A program made the translations under genes and the position numbers. The notes beneath the pieces were generated by a model. It had not been told where the DNA came from. It saw only the letters and a list, made by a program, of their open reading frames with translations, and made no database searches. From Pseudomonas sp. TTU2014-080ASC (GTDB taxonomy: Bacteria; Pseudomonadota; Gammaproteobacteria; Pseudomonadales; Pseudomonadaceae): DNA of 64,000 nt. The DNA lies in assembly GCF_001446935.1 (NCBI RefSeq), contig NZ_LKKK01000011.1, positions 248,001 to 312,000 of the forward strand. The letters run 5' to 3'. Numbering within the stretch: position 1 is the first letter of the stretch; the number at the start of each line of letters is the position of its first letter. Shown one piece after another: positions 17,794-27,576 of this stretch.

Positions 17794-18735
17794 TTATCGC
17801 TGAATTTCTCGGTCTGAATCGAGGGTGTATGGTAAATCCAGCAGTTTTACGGGATGACCTTCAGTCGAATTCAAAGTGATACGTCCGTCTTGAACCGCAT
17901 CTTCTTGCAGTACGGCCAGAAGCTCAATGCCTGATTCACTATTGGCCGCCAGAACCACTTCGCCAACGCTGGAGTTGTGTACCGGTGAAAACAGTTCAGC
18001 ACCGGGTTGCGGCAGTTCAGTGGCACTCATTTCAAGGCGTTGCAAGCGGCGCTTTAGTTTTCCCAAGTACTGCATGCGCGCCACGATCTCTTGCCCTGTA
18101 TAGCAGCCTTTTTTGAAACTGACGCCGCCGACGGCCTGCAGATTGATCATCTGCGGGATAAACAGCTCGCGCGTATTGCCGGTGACTTGTCCAATACCAG
18201 CCCGGATTTGAGCCAATAGCCATTGATTCAGTGGCACTTCCTCAAGATTTGCCCGCAGGCGTGCAAGAACGCTGTCGGCTTGTTCCGCAGATACCCACAA
18301 CTCAGCACGGCCGCCTGGCAGACGCACGGCAAGGAGGTCGGCCTGTTGAACCACTGCGTCAGTCTCCGGTGCGAGGGGCAGGCCTAACTCAGCCAGTAGA
18401 GCGTCCGCTGCGGCAATCCCAAAACGGACCCACTCAGCGCTGGCATCACTCAGTGTGACTTTGCTGAATACAGCATATTTCTTCAGATCAGCCAGTTGGC
18501 TTTCAACAAGCTCGCTGGCCAAGGCCAGGAGATAACCATCGCTCTGGCGAACGATTCGGAAGCTGGAAAGCATGCGGCCTTTAGGAGTACAGCGCGCGCC
18601 CAGACTGCTCTGGGAGGCACTCAGGTAGTCAATGTTGCAGGTGATCTGACCTTGGAGGAATTTGCCGGCATCAGGGCCGCGCACGGCAAGAACACCCTCG
18701 TGAGTGAGGGGGCAAAAAAATGCAGAATTGGCCAT
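17794..18735 (-). CDS. ygfZ: Folate-binding YgfZ protein (iron-sulphur cluster maintenance)
   Basis: A 313-residue protein of the YgfZ/GcvT-like family, which uses folate to help assemble or repair iron-sulphur clusters in enzymes such as MiaB. The defining motif K-G-C-[YF]-T-G-Q-E is present as FKKGCYTGQEIVAR near residues 204-217, including the conserved cysteine. The GPDAGKFLQGQITCNIDYL segment near the N terminus matches the folate domain. It is divergent from sdhE, another small factor for flavin/iron-sulphur enzymes; this pairing is common in gammaproteobacteria. Confidence 0.93.
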   Translation of the reverse strand: MANSAFFCPLTHEGVLAVRGPDAGKFLQGQITCNIDYLSASQSSLGARCTPKGRMLSSFRIVRQSDGYLLALASELVESQLADLKKYAVFSKVTLSDASAEWVRFGIAAADALLAELGLPLAPETDAVVQQADLLAVRLPGGRAELWVSAEQADSVLARLRANLEEVPLNQWLLAQIRAGIGQVTGNTRELFIPQMINLQAVGGVSFKKGCYTGQEIVARMQYLGKLKRRLQRLEMSATELPQPGAELFSPVHNSSVGEVVLAANSESGIELLAVLQEDAVQDGRITLNSTEGHPVKLLDLPYTLDSDREIQR

Positions 18736-18850
18736 TTGAATAGGGCATCGCTTGGAAAAAAGTTAGGTTGCTCATCATAGAACGAGCCCTTCGTCTTGTC
18801 AGCGCTTGCAGATTTTTCCTGCCAGCAGTTCGATGCCGGCTCCCTGGCGG

Positions 18851-18879
18851 TCAACAGCGGGGGCATTTCACCGTATACT
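18851..18879 (+). promoter_or_regulatory. Candidate sigma-70 promoter of sdhE-ygfX
   Basis: TCAACA (4 of 6 matches to the -35 element) and TATACT (5 of 6 to the -10 element) are separated by 17 bases. The -10 element is 26 bp upstream of the sdhE start codon. Confidence 0.5.
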
Positions 18880-18905
18880 GCGCGTCTTGTTTAAGGAGCC
18901 TGTAC

Positions 18906-19160
18906 ATGGTTGATTCGGTAGAACTCAAGCGCCTTTACTGGCACAGCCGCCGCGGCATGCTGGAGCTGGATGTGCTGTTGGTGCCATTTGTTGAGGATGT
19001 TTACTCGACGCTTGATGAAGACGATCAGGCGCGTTTCCGCAAACTGCTCGAATGTGAAGATCAGGACATGTTCGGCTGGTTTATGCAGCGGGGCGAGCCT
19101 GAGGATGCTGATCTGAAGCGGATCGTGCGGATGATTCTGGATCGTGTCCAGCCACAGTGA
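18906..19160 (+). CDS. sdhE: FAD assembly factor SdhE
   Basis: An 84-residue protein that promotes covalent attachment of FAD to succinate dehydrogenase and fumarate reductase flavoproteins. The required RGxxE motif is seen at residues 17-21 (RGMLE), after KRLYWHSR, and the C-terminal part has [14 protein letters not shown]. The ATG at 18906 has AAGGAG eight to ten bases upstream; the open frame further left is not needed. It overlaps ygfX by 17 bp, the usual sdhE-ygfX pairing. Confidence 0.95.
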   Translation: MVDSVELKRLYWHSRRGMLELDVLLVPFVEDVYSTLDEDDQARFRKLLECEDQDMFGWFMQRGEPEDADLKRIVRMILDRVQPQ

Positions 19161-19596
19161 GCACTTCGAATGTCGGTGGCTGGCATCGCGCTGGCTGCTG
19201 ATCGCTTATGCGGGCTTACAGGCGGTCGCAGCGGCTTGTCTGTTCCAGCTGAGTCTGCCTGTTGCGGTGGTTGTGGCACTGTGCATGCTGTGTCTTGCGC
19301 ATGCCAGCTGGGTATTGCCTAGACATATCCTGCTTAGCCACGAGGCTGCCTATTGCGGGCTGCGCTGGACTGATAAAGGCTGGTGGGTCTACAACCATAG
19401 TGAAGGGTGGCAACCCATCGAATTACACCCGGACAGCCTGGCGTTGCCGCTCATCGTTCTTCTGCGTTTTCGTCTGACAGGGCAGCGGAGGGTGCGTGCC
19501 CTGTGTGTGCCCCGTGACAGCCTGCCGCGACGGCTGCATCGCCAGTTGCGGGTCAGGCTGAAGTTCAGTCGATATAGGTGGGCGGCTGCAGAATAG
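19144..19596 (+). CDS. ygfX: YgfX/CptA-family small membrane protein
   Basis: A 150-residue protein with two membrane helices near the N terminus (about residues 17-37 and 38-58) followed by a soluble basic C-terminal part ([18 protein letters not shown]). This matches the YgfX layout. In E. coli the homologue CptA was reported as a toxin acting on the cytoskeleton with SdhE/CptB, but a role linked to SdhE in flavinylation has also been proposed; neither is settled. GTG start at 19144, overlapping sdhE by 17 bp. Its last 32 bases overlap the 3' end of nadB on the other strand. Confidence 0.8.
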   Translation: MSSHSEHFECRWLASRWLLIAYAGLQAVAAACLFQLSLPVAVVVALCMLCLAHASWVLPRHILLSHEAAYCGLRWTDKGWWVYNHSEGWQPIELHPDSLALPLIVLLRFRLTGQRRVRALCVPRDSLPRRLHRQLRVRLKFSRYRWAAAE

Positions 19597-21184
19597 TATC
19601 CACCGCCTCAGGCAGCTGTTCGGGGTAGTCGAGGGTGTAATGCAGGCCTCGGCTCTCTTTACGCTGCATGGCTGAGCGGATCATCAGTTCGGCGACCAGA
19701 GCCAGATTACGCAGCTCAATCAGATCGCGGCTGACTTTGTAGTTGCTATAGAACTCATCAATCTCATCAAGCAGCAAGCGCACCCGGTGCTCGGCCCGCT
19801 GTAGGCGTTTGCTGGTGCGGACAATGCCGACGTAATCCCACATAAAGCGCCGTAACTCGTCCCAGTTGTGGGCGATGATCACATCTTCGTCGGAATCCGT
19901 TACCTGGCTGGCGTCCCAGCAGGGCAACTGCGAGGGCGGGCTGACGCTGTCCAGTTGGGCGATGATGTCGGCAGCGGCGGAGCGTCCATACACAAAACAC
20001 TCGAGCAGCGAGTTACTGGCCATGCGGTTTGCACCGTGCAGGCCAGTAAAGCTTGTTTCACCAATGGCATACAGTCCCGGAATATCAGTACGCCCAGATT
20101 GATCTACAACTACCCCACCGCAGGTGTAGTGGGCAGCAGGTACGACCGGTATGGGTTCGCGGGTGATGTCGATGCCGAACGTCAGGCAGCGTTCGTAGAC
20201 GGTTGGAAAGTGCGACTTAATAAAGTCGGCAGGTTTGTGGCTGATATCCAAATAGACACAGTCGATACCTAGCCGCTTCATCTCATGGTCAATGGCGCGG
20301 GCCACAATGTCCCGGGGGGCCAATTCAGCGCGCTCATCAAAGCGCGGCATAAACCGCTCGCCGTTGGGCAGTTTGAGCAGTGCGCCTTCGCCACGCAGGG
20401 CTTCGGTGATCAGAAAGCTTTTCGCCTGCGGGTGATAGAGGCAGGTCGGGTGAAATTGGTTGAACTCTAGGTTGCCGACGCGACAGCCCGCTCGCCACGC
20501 CATGGCAATACCGTCACCGCAGGCGCTGTCCTGGTTGCTGGTGTAGAGATACACCTTAGCTGCACCGCCGGTGGCCAGCACGACAAAGCGTGCACTGTAG
20601 GTGTCGACCTCACCGCTGTTGCGGTTAAGGACGTAGGCGCCCAGGCAGCGCTGGCCCGGTTTGCCGATCTTGCGTTCGGTTATCAGGTCAACGGCTACTC
20701 GCTGTTCCTGTAACTCAATGTTGCTGCGCTTGCGGGCTTGATTCAGCAGGGTATTGAATATGGCAGCGCCGGTAGCGTCGGCAGCATGGATGATTCGGCG
20801 GTGGCTGTGCCCCCCTTCGCGGGTCAGGTGAAATTCGAAACCGCCGTCTTCCTTTTTATGAGGTTCGTCGTCGCGGGTGAATGGAACACCTTGGTCGATC
20901 AGCCACTGAATCGCCTCGCGGCTATGCTCAACCGTAAAGCGCACCGCGTCTTCACGGCAAAGTCCTCCACCCGCGACCAAGGTGTCGGCAACGTGCGATT
21001 CAACGGTGTCGGTGGTGTCCAGAACAGCGGCTACACCGCCCTGAGCCCAGTAAGTGGAACCGTTCGACAGATTGCCTTTGCTAAGCACGGCAATGCATAA
21101 ATGACCGGGTAAGGTGAGGGCCAGTGTCAGTCCGGCGGCACCGCTGCCGATGACCAGTACGTCATAGTGGAAGTGTTGGTTCAT
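19565..21184 (-). CDS. nadB: L-aspartate oxidase NadB
   Basis: Oxidises L-aspartate to iminoaspartate with FAD, the first step of de novo NAD synthesis. The 539-residue length is usual. The dinucleotide motif VIGSGAAGL begins near residue 11, followed by [16 protein letters not shown], the substrate/flavin region HPTCLYHP, and the signature [27 protein letters not shown]. The start at 21184 gives [15 protein letters not shown]; the reading frame is open for 81 further codons upstream, but these would run through the algU promoter region and lack family similarity. It is divergent from algU, and its 3' end overlaps ygfX by 32 bp tail to tail. Confidence 0.96.
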   Translation of the reverse strand: MNQHFHYDVLVIGSGAAGLTLALTLPGHLCIAVLSKGNLSNGSTYWAQGGVAAVLDTTDTVESHVADTLVAGGGLCREDAVRFTVEHSREAIQWLIDQGVPFTRDDEPHKKEDGGFEFHLTREGGHSHRRIIHAADATGAAIFNTLLNQARKRSNIELQEQRVAVDLITERKIGKPGQRCLGAYVLNRNSGEVDTYSARFVVLATGGAAKVYLYTSNQDSACGDGIAMAWRAGCRVGNLEFNQFHPTCLYHPQAKSFLITEALRGEGALLKLPNGERFMPRFDERAELAPRDIVARAIDHEMKRLGIDCVYLDISHKPADFIKSHFPTVYERCLTFGIDITREPIPVVPAAHYTCGGVVVDQSGRTDIPGLYAIGETSFTGLHGANRMASNSLLECFVYGRSAAADIIAQLDSVSPPSQLPCWDASQVTDSDEDVIIAHNWDELRRFMWDYVGIVRTSKRLQRAEHRVRLLLDEIDEFYSNYKVSRDLIELRNLALVAELMIRSAMQRKESRGLHYTLDYPEQLPEAVDTILQPPTYID

Positions 21185-21268
21185 GTCTGAATTCCCGCAA
21201 TGTGCGCCGCTAGTATATAGAGGGGGCGACCGGCACAATAGCGGAGAGTGGTTGAGTATTGTAGTAGG

Positions 21269-21295
21269 GAACTTATAGGCTGTTTTTTGCTCTAT
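21269..21295 (+). promoter_or_regulatory. AlgU (sigma-22/sigma-E type) promoter, distal
   Basis: GAACTT, 16 bases, TCTAT: an exact match in sequence and spacing to the extracytoplasmic sigma-E class consensus, 258 bp upstream of the algU start. It suggests autoregulation. Confidence 0.75.
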
Positions 21296-21465
21296 TAGTG
21301 GTTGTTTAGAGCTAAAGGGCCTATTGGCGATTTTTTTATAACGCAAGTAGGGCTGCGCAATCGGCTTTGTGAGTGTTCCAGATTTATTGAAGCAGTCTAT
21401 ACGCCTTGTGCATCGTTTTCCTGACAAAGCGTCATCAGATTTGCAGGAAGGTTGTTTGAGGGAGA

Positions 21466-21492
21466 GAACTTTTGCGAAATGCCCAAGTCTAT
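21466..21492 (+). promoter_or_regulatory. AlgU (sigma-22/sigma-E type) promoter, proximal
   Basis: A second GAACTT-N16-TCTAT element with the same -35, -10 and spacing as the distal one, 61 bp upstream of the algU start. P. aeruginosa algU is also described as having two self-dependent promoters. Confidence 0.8.
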
Positions 21493-21552
21493 TCAGGCAG
21501 ATCGATGCAAGGGTTGGTGTTACGCTCCTTTGGACTTAATTAAGGAGATTTC

Positions 21553-22134
21553 ATGCTAACCCAGGAAGAAGATCAGCAGCTGGTCGAGCGCGTTCAGCGT
21601 GGCGATAAGCGCGCATTTGATCTGTTGGTGATGAAGTATCAGCACAAGATTCTCGGGTTGATTGTGCGTTTTGTACATGACAGCCATGAGGCTCAAGACG
21701 TTGCGCAGGAAGCCTTCGTCAAGGCGTACCGGGCATTAGGTAATTTTAGGGGTGATAGCGCCTTTTATACTTGGCTGTACCGGATTGCCATCAATACGGC
21801 AAAGAACTATCTGGTTTCGAGAGGACGCCGTCCGCCAGATAGTGATGTCAGTGCAGAGGATGCTGAATTTTATGATGGTGATCATGCCCTTAAGGACATT
21901 GAATCGCCTGAGCGCGCATTGCTGCGCGATGAAATTGAGGCAACTGTGCATCGCAGTATTGAGCAGTTACCTGAGGACCTGCGCACCGCATTAACGCTGC
22001 GTGAGTTTGATGGTCTTAGTTACGAGGATATAGCCAGTGTTATGCAATGTCCTGTTGGCACCGTGCGCTCGCGCATTTTCCGGGCACGGGAAGCCATAGA
22101 TAGATCCTTGCAACCATTGTTGCAGGAAGCCTGA
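21553..22134 (+). CDS. algU: Extracytoplasmic-function sigma factor AlgU (RpoE)
   Basis: The envelope-stress sigma factor that drives alginate, osmoprotection and periplasmic quality-control genes, and is held inactive by MucA. The 193-residue protein is full length. Region 2 includes LVMKYQHKILGLIVRFVHDSHEAQDVAQEAF-like sequence near residues 25-55 and FYTWLYRIAINTAKNYL for promoter melting. Region 4 has LPEDLRTALTLREFDGLSYEDIASVMQCPVGTVRSRI-type sequence near 137-172. TAAGGAG precedes the ATG. It is first in the algU-mucABCD operon and probably controls its own transcription. Confidence 0.98.
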   Translation: MLTQEEDQQLVERVQRGDKRAFDLLVMKYQHKILGLIVRFVHDSHEAQDVAQEAFVKAYRALGNFRGDSAFYTWLYRIAINTAKNYLVSRGRRPPDSDVSAEDAEFYDGDHALKDIESPERALLRDEIEATVHRSIEQLPEDLRTALTLREFDGLSYEDIASVMQCPVGTVRSRIFRAREAIDRSLQPLLQEA

Positions 22135-22165
22135 GACAGCGGCGAAAGCCTAGAGAGGAACCGCA

Positions 22166-22756
22166 ATGAGTCGTCAAACCATGCAGGAATCGCTGTCCGC
22201 GGTGATGGATAACCAAGCGGATGAATTAGAGTTGAGGCGTGTATTGGCCGCTAGTGAGGACCCGGAAGTCCGAGCTACGTGGGCCCGCTTTCAGCTCGCC
22301 CGGGCAGCTATGCATAGGGAGCTTGTTGAGCCACGGTTGGATCTCGTGTCTGCAGTTTCAGCGGCGATTGCCGATGAGCCTGTGCCTAAAATGGCTTCGA
22401 CCCAGAAGTCTGCACGACTGCGTAACGTAGGTCGATGGGCAGTTGCAGCGTCTGTGACAGTGGCTGTTCTGGCGGGTGTGCGACTGTACAATCAAAATGA
22501 TATTGCAGGTGCGGTGATGGCGCAGCAAACTGTTGCTCCTATGACCCTGTCTCAAACTAATAACTTGGCTATGCTGGCTGCTTTTAGCAGCTCCGATGAC
22601 TCCGGCGCGCCGGCTATAAGCGGTGCCAATGAAGAGCATGCTAAGTGGCACGAGCAGCGTTTGCCGATCTACCTGCGTCAGCATGCTCGGCAGGCCGCTG
22701 GGGCTAATGATGGGGCATTACCTTTCGCACGTTCTGCGAGTCTGGAAGGCCGTTAA
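22166..22756 (+). CDS. mucA: Anti-sigma factor MucA
   Basis: An inner-membrane protein that binds AlgU with its cytoplasmic N-terminal domain (MSRQTMQESLSAVMDNQADE at the start) and is cut by regulated proteolysis under stress. The 196 residues include one membrane helix at about 90-107 (GRWAVAASVTVAVLAGVRLY) and a periplasmic C-terminal part that contacts MucB. The frame is intact with no premature stop, so the inactivating mutations of mucoid strains are absent. It starts 31 bp after algU. Confidence 0.97.
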   Translation: MSRQTMQESLSAVMDNQADELELRRVLAASEDPEVRATWARFQLARAAMHRELVEPRLDLVSAVSAAIADEPVPKMASTQKSARLRNVGRWAVAASVTVAVLAGVRLYNQNDIAGAVMAQQTVAPMTLSQTNNLAMLAAFSSSDDSGAPAISGANEEHAKWHEQRLPIYLRQHARQAAGANDGALPFARSASLEGR

Positions 22757-22764
22757 GGGGGCGC

Positions 22765-23715
22765 ATGCGCTTTATTCCTTACAGCGTTGCATTGCTTTTA
22801 AGTGGCTGCCTGGCCCAGGCGGCCACTGCAGCAGACGGACAGGATTTGTTACAGCGCCTGGCTGAAGCGCAACGCACACAGAGTTTTCAGGGCACGTTTG
22901 TTTACGACAGTAATGGCGTATTTTCTACTCACGGAATCTGGAACCTTGTTGATCAAGGCGGCCAAGTCCATTTGCGCCTGCTGCAGCTTGATGGCACTGA
23001 GCAGGAAGTGTTGAGTGTTGATGGGCGTGTTGAGTGTGCCACTGGTGGTCTGGCTGATCATTTGACTAAAAGTCAGTTGTGGTCGGGGCATGAACTGGAC
23101 GTCAAGCGTCTGAGTGAGTGGTATGAATTTGTTGTACTGGGTGATTCACGGGTTGCGGGACGATCGACTTCGGTTCTGGCTCTGATTCCACGAGACAAAA
23201 ACCGCTACGGCTTCAAGCTTCATCTGGATCGGCAGACTGGCTTGCCTCTGAAATCGTTGCTGGTAGACGATACCGGGCAGTTGCTAGAGCGTTTTCAATT
23301 TACTCGTCTACGTCTTGAAACCCCAACCGAGGAGCTCTTGCAGCCTGGGCCTGGGTGTCGTCCTCTGACCGAGGTTAATGTGCGGGCCGATAATGTGCAG
23401 CCTTGGCGCTCCGATTGGCTACCGCCTGGTTTTACCTTGAGTTCGGCTTCGGGTCATTGCGGCTCTAGTGCCGCCGATCCCGTCTCCTGTCAGGTGTATG
23501 GCGATGGGTTGTCCAGTTTCTCCGTATTTATGGAGCCCTTGAAAGGCGCTTCGGCTGGAGATCTGCGTACGCGGTTAGGGCCTACGTCTGCTGTATCGCG
23601 CCGAATCAAAACCGAAGACGGAGATGTGATGGTCACAGTGGTGGGGGAAATTCCTTTATCAGTGGCTGCGCGAGTTGCTTCATCCATGCATCTGCCTGAA
23701 GGGATTGCTCAGTGA
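22765..23715 (+). CDS. mucB: Periplasmic regulator MucB (RseB family)
   Basis: Binds the periplasmic part of MucA and protects it from the protease AlgW until lipid or lipopolysaccharide signals release it. The 316-residue protein has a signal peptide (cleavage near QAATAADGQ), an LolA-like N-terminal domain (FQGTFVYDSNGVFSTHGIWNLVDQ region, residues 40-65) and a C-terminal RseB domain (WLPPGFTLSS, YGDGLSSFSVFMEPL). It starts 8 bp after mucA and overlaps mucC by 4 bp. Confidence 0.96.
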   Translation: MRFIPYSVALLLSGCLAQAATAADGQDLLQRLAEAQRTQSFQGTFVYDSNGVFSTHGIWNLVDQGGQVHLRLLQLDGTEQEVLSVDGRVECATGGLADHLTKSQLWSGHELDVKRLSEWYEFVVLGDSRVAGRSTSVLALIPRDKNRYGFKLHLDRQTGLPLKSLLVDDTGQLLERFQFTRLRLETPTEELLQPGPGCRPLTEVNVRADNVQPWRSDWLPPGFTLSSASGHCGSSAADPVSCQVYGDGLSSFSVFMEPLKGASAGDLRTRLGPTSAVSRRIKTEDGDVMVTVVGEIPLSVAARVASSMHLPEGIAQ

Positions 23716-24167
23716 TTGAGGAGTCAGCGCGGGTCATTGCCCTCGAGAAAGGGGCCGTTTGGGTTGAAACCCAGCGGAAAAGTACTTGTGCTAGCTGTGC
23801 GGTTAAGACTGGCTGTGGCCAGGGGGTTGTACAGCAGTTGGGGTTTCGTGAACGCAGTGCTCGGCTTAGGGTCTTGTCCGATCTGGATTTGCAAGTGGGG
23901 GATTCCGTTGTAATCGGTGTTCAGGAGGAGTTGCTGGTTCGGGGCTCTTTAATGGTTTATTTGCTGCCGCTGCTGGGCCTGTTTGCTGCAGGTTTAGTGG
24001 CGGAACAAATGGCCTTAGCTGAACACTGGGTTATTTTCAGTGCGCTTTTGGGATTTGTAGTAGCTGGCAGTCTGGTGCGTTGGCAGAACCGCAATCTGGC
24101 CAATGACGCCTCTATGCAGCCTGTGGTGTTGCGTGCACTGCTTGCAGCGGACGCAACAAAATATTAA
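23712..24167 (+). CDS. mucC: MucC/RseC-family membrane protein
   Basis: A 151-residue protein with an N-terminal cytoplasmic cysteine cluster (CASCAVKTGCGQG, residues 22-34) and two membrane helices (about 78-98 and 101-122). This is the RseC layout. The family has been linked to electron transfer for SoxR reduction and to fine tuning of AlgU activity; its exact job in pseudomonads is unclear. GTG start at 23712, overlapping the mucB stop by 4 bp. Confidence 0.92.
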   Translation: MIEESARVIALEKGAVWVETQRKSTCASCAVKTGCGQGVVQQLGFRERSARLRVLSDLDLQVGDSVVIGVQEELLVRGSLMVYLLPLLGLFAAGLVAEQMALAEHWVIFSALLGFVVAGSLVRWQNRNLANDASMQPVVLRALLAADATKY

Positions 24168-24197
24168 GACTTTTGCCTGCGTAATTAGGGGAGATGT

Positions 24198-25628
24198 ATG
24201 TCTAGGTCTAGTCTGAAGTCTTGCTTTGCTGGGCTATTCGCGGTGTTGCTGTATGGGCAGGCTATGCTCGCTCACGCTAACTTGCCTGACTTTACTGGGC
24301 TGGTCGAACAGGCTTCGCCTGCTGTGGTGAATATCAGTACGCGACAAAAAGCGCCTGAGCGTGTGGCTGGGGCCCAGATGGAAATGCCAGATCTGGAAGG
24401 TCTGCCACCGATTTTTCGCGAGTTTTTCGAGCGCAGTGTGCCGCAGCAGCCCAGAGCTCCTGGGAGAGGGCGTGAGCCTGAAGCCCGTTCACTGGGGTCC
24501 GGATTCATCATTTCTGATGATGGCTATGTGCTAACCAATAATCATGTTGTTGCTGACGCCGAAGAGATTATTGTGCGTCTCTCTGATCGCAGTGAGCTTG
24601 AGGCCAAACTCATCGGGGCAGACCCTCGTAGCGATGTGGCGTTACTGAAGGTTGACGGTAAGGGGTTGCCAACCGTCAAGATCGGAAAGTCTGACAACCT
24701 GAAAGTAGGTGAGTGGGTGTTGGCTATTGGCTCGCCATTTGGTTTCGACCACTCGGTGACCGCGGGTATTGTGAGCGCCAAGGGGCGTACCCTGCCGAAC
24801 GAGAGTTATGTTCCATTCATTCAGACTGACGTGGCTATCAATCCAGGTAACTCAGGTGGTCCGCTGTTTAACCTGTCTGGCGAGGTTGTGGGTATCAACT
24901 CGCAGATTTTTACTCGTTCTGGCGGTTTTATGGGGCTCTCCTTTGCGATCCCTATGAGTGTCGCAATGGATGTGGCTAATCAGCTTAAGTCTGACGGTAA
25001 GGTCAGCCGTGGCTGGTTGGGTGTAGTGATTCAAGAGGTCAACAAGGATCTCGCTGAGTCCTTTGGGCTGGACAAGCCAGCTGGTGCGCTAGTTGTACAG
25101 GTGCTGGATAGCGGACCGGCTGCCAAAGGCGGCCTGCAGGTAGGTGACGTTATTCTTAGTCTGAATGGTCAGCCCATTGTTATGTCGGGTGACTTGCCTC
25201 ACTTGGTTGGTTCTATGAAACCGGGGGCAACGGCTGAGCTAAATGTCGTGCGTGAGGGGGCTCGTAAAACTCTCAAATTGTCAGTCGGTGCGCTGCCGGA
25301 AGACGGTGATGCGCTTGCTAGTGCTGGTCAGTCCGGTGTTGAGCGGAGCAGCAATCGCCTGGGGGTGAAAGTGGCTGAGTTGACCGATGAACAGAAGAAA
25401 AGCCTCGACCTGAAAGGGGGAGTGGTTATTTCCGAGGTTCAGAATGGTCCTGCTGCATTGATCGGCCTGCGTCCGGGGGATGTGGTTACGCATTTGAACA
25501 ACCAAGCTATCAATTCTGCCAAGACCTTCACTGAAGTGGCTCAGGCGCTGCCGAAGAACCGTTCAGTTTCTATGCGGGTCTTGCGTCAGGGGCGTGCAAG
25601 CTTTATTACTTTCAAGTTGGCTGAGTAA
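24198..25628 (+). CDS. mucD: Periplasmic serine protease MucD (DegP/HtrA family)
   Basis: Degrades or refolds damaged periplasmic proteins and so lowers the signal to the AlgU pathway. The 476 residues comprise a signal peptide (to about A27), a trypsin-like domain with the triad H116 (TNNHVV), D146 (DVALLK) and S219 (GNSGGP), and two PDZ domains (about 268-360 and 375-470). All catalytic residues are present. It is the last gene of the algU operon, 30 bp after mucC and followed by a strong terminator. Confidence 0.97.
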   Translation: MSRSSLKSCFAGLFAVLLYGQAMLAHANLPDFTGLVEQASPAVVNISTRQKAPERVAGAQMEMPDLEGLPPIFREFFERSVPQQPRAPGRGREPEARSLGSGFIISDDGYVLTNNHVVADAEEIIVRLSDRSELEAKLIGADPRSDVALLKVDGKGLPTVKIGKSDNLKVGEWVLAIGSPFGFDHSVTAGIVSAKGRTLPNESYVPFIQTDVAINPGNSGGPLFNLSGEVVGINSQIFTRSGGFMGLSFAIPMSVAMDVANQLKSDGKVSRGWLGVVIQEVNKDLAESFGLDKPAGALVVQVLDSGPAAKGGLQVGDVILSLNGQPIVMSGDLPHLVGSMKPGATAELNVVREGARKTLKLSVGALPEDGDALASAGQSGVERSSNRLGVKVAELTDEQKKSLDLKGGVVISEVQNGPAALIGLRPGDVVTHLNNQAINSAKTFTEVAQALPKNRSVSMRVLRQGRASFITFKLAE

Positions 25629-25640
25629 GCCAGAGTGATG

Positions 25641-25670
25641 AAAAAGGGCGACTGAGGTCGCCCTTTTTTT
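25641..25670 (+). terminator. Rho-independent terminator of the algU-mucABCD operon
   Basis: AAAGGGCGAC, loop TGAG, GTCGCCCTTT, then a run of Ts: a perfect 10-bp stem starting 13 bp after the mucD stop codon. Confidence 0.92.
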
Positions 25671-25771
25671 GGCGCTGAATTTAACCTGTGGTGACGTGGC
25701 TGAGGCGTTTCGGGTAAACTTCGCGGCTATTTTGGCGGACTGCCGCCTGTAACCTTTTCGAGTGTTGACCC

Positions 25772-27571
25772 GTGAGTGATTTGAGTCATATCCGCAACTT
25801 CTCCATCATCGCCCACATCGACCACGGTAAGTCGACCCTGGCTGACCGTTTTATTCAGATGTGTGGTGGTCTTGCTGATCGCGAGATGGAGGCCCAGGTT
25901 CTGGACTCCATGGACCTCGAACGCGAGCGTGGAATTACCATCAAGGCCCACAGCGTTACTCTGTATTACAAGGCTAAAGACGGTAAAACCTATCAGCTGA
26001 ATTTCATTGATACCCCCGGTCACGTTGACTTCACCTACGAAGTCAGCCGTTCCTTGGCGGCTTGTGAAGGCGCATTACTAGTGGTTGATGCGGGCCAGGG
26101 TGTTGAAGCCCAGTCTGTGGCCAACTGCTACACAGCGATCGAGCAAGGCCTTGAGGTTATGCCGGTGCTGAACAAAATCGACCTGCCACAGGCCGAGCCG
26201 GATCGCGTTAAAGATGAAATCGAGAAGATTATCGGGATTGACGCCACTGATGCTGTGACATGCAGTGCTAAGACCGGTCTGGGGGTCGATGAAGTACTGG
26301 AGCGTCTGGTGCACACCATTCCGGCTCCCGTAGGTGAAATTGATGCGCCGCTGCAGGCGCTGATCATCGACTCTTGGTTCGACAATTACCTGGGCGTGGT
26401 CTCATTGGTGCGAGTGCGTCAGGGTCGGATCAAAAAAGGTGACAAGGTGCTGGTCAAATCCACCGGTAAGGTGCATTTGGTCGACAGTGTGGGCGTGTTT
26501 ACACCTAAGCACACCGCTACCGCTGACCTGAAGGCGGGTGAAGTAGGCTTTATTATCGCCGGTATCAAGGACATTCACGGTGCGCCAGTGGGCGATACCC
26601 TGACCCTCAGTTCAACCCCTGAGGTTGAAGTGCTGCCGGGTTTCCAGCGGATCCAACCACAGGTTTATGCCGGTCTGTTCCCGGTCAGCTCTGATGATTT
26701 TGAGGACTTCCGCGAAGCATTGCAGAAGCTGACGCTGAACGACTCCTCTCTCCAATACACCCCGGAAAGCTCTGACGCGCTGGGCTTCGGTTTCCGCTGT
26801 GGCTTCCTGGGCATGCTCCACATGGAAATTATCCAGGAGCGTCTGGAGCGAGAGTACGATCTTGACCTGATCACTACAGCTCCAACTGTAATTTACGAAC
26901 TGGAACTGAAGACTGGCGAGACGATTTACGTCGATAACCCATCGAAGTTGCCGGATATCTCTTCTGTACTGGATATGCGTGAACCGATCGTCCGCGCCAC
27001 TATTCTTGTTCCGCAGGAACACTTAGGTAACGTTATTACCCTGTGTATTGAAAAACGCGGTGTTCAGCGTGATATGCAGTTCCTCGGTTCCCAGGTTCAG
27101 GTCACTTATGATCTGCCAATGAACGAGGTGGTTCTGGACTTCTTTGATCGACTTAAATCGACCAGTCGTGGCTATGCTTCGCTGGATTACCATTTCGACC
27201 GCTACCAATCAGCTAATCTGGTGAAGCTGGATGTTCTGATCAACGGTGACAAGGTTGATGCGTTGGCTTTGATTGTTCACCGTGATAACGCGCACTACAA
27301 AGGGCGTGCGTTGACGGAGAAAATGAAGGATCTGATTCCGCGTCAGATGTTTGATGTGGCAATTCAGGCAGCTATTGGTGGTCAGATTATTGCTCGTACT
27401 ACGGTCAAAGCTTTGCGCAAGAACGTATTGGCCAAGTGCTATGGCGGTGACGTAAGCCGTAAGCGCAAGCTGCTGGAAAAGCAGAAGGCTGGTAAGAAAC
27501 GGATGAAGCAGGTCGGTAACGTGGAAATTCCACAAGAAGCCTTCCTTGCTGTATTGAGGTTGGAAAACTAG
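25772..27571 (+). CDS. lepA: Elongation factor 4 LepA
   Basis: A ribosome-associated GTPase that aids translation or ribosome assembly under stress. The 599-residue length is standard. The GTP-binding motifs are AHIDHGKST (residues 14-22), DTPGH and NKIDLP, and the LepA-specific C-terminal domain ends with [17 protein letters not shown] and a short basic tail. GTG is used as start (gtg agt gat ttg). It is 5 bp upstream of lepB, the classical lepA-lepB operon. Confidence 0.98.
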   Translation: MSDLSHIRNFSIIAHIDHGKSTLADRFIQMCGGLADREMEAQVLDSMDLERERGITIKAHSVTLYYKAKDGKTYQLNFIDTPGHVDFTYEVSRSLAACEGALLVVDAGQGVEAQSVANCYTAIEQGLEVMPVLNKIDLPQAEPDRVKDEIEKIIGIDATDAVTCSAKTGLGVDEVLERLVHTIPAPVGEIDAPLQALIIDSWFDNYLGVVSLVRVRQGRIKKGDKVLVKSTGKVHLVDSVGVFTPKHTATADLKAGEVGFIIAGIKDIHGAPVGDTLTLSSTPEVEVLPGFQRIQPQVYAGLFPVSSDDFEDFREALQKLTLNDSSLQYTPESSDALGFGFRCGFLGMLHMEIIQERLEREYDLDLITTAPTVIYELELKTGETIYVDNPSKLPDISSVLDMREPIVRATILVPQEHLGNVITLCIEKRGVQRDMQFLGSQVQVTYDLPMNEVVLDFFDRLKSTSRGYASLDYHFDRYQSANLVKLDVLINGDKVDALALIVHRDNAHYKGRALTEKMKDLIPRQMFDVAIQAAIGGQIIARTTVKALRKNVLAKCYGGDVSRKRKLLEKQKAGKKRMKQVGNVEIPQEAFLAVLRLEN

Positions 27572-27576
27572 GTCCT

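Larger units (their letters stand above)
21185..21552. other. nadB-algU divergent intergenic region (368 bp)
   Basis: AT-rich relative to its neighbours and without a convincing gene. It carries two AlgU-type promoters directed at algU and must also contain the nadB promoter on the minus strand, for which I could not single out elements. The algU start is preceded by TAAGGAG. Confidence 0.7.

Noticed and set aside
21185..21427. N-terminal extension of nadB
   Set aside because: The frame is open upstream, but the added 81 residues lack similarity to the family and run through the algU promoter region; [15 protein letters not shown] is the natural start.
22166..22756. Mucoid-type inactivating mutation in mucA
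   Set aside because: The frame is complete with membrane helix and periplasmic tail, so the gene appears intact.
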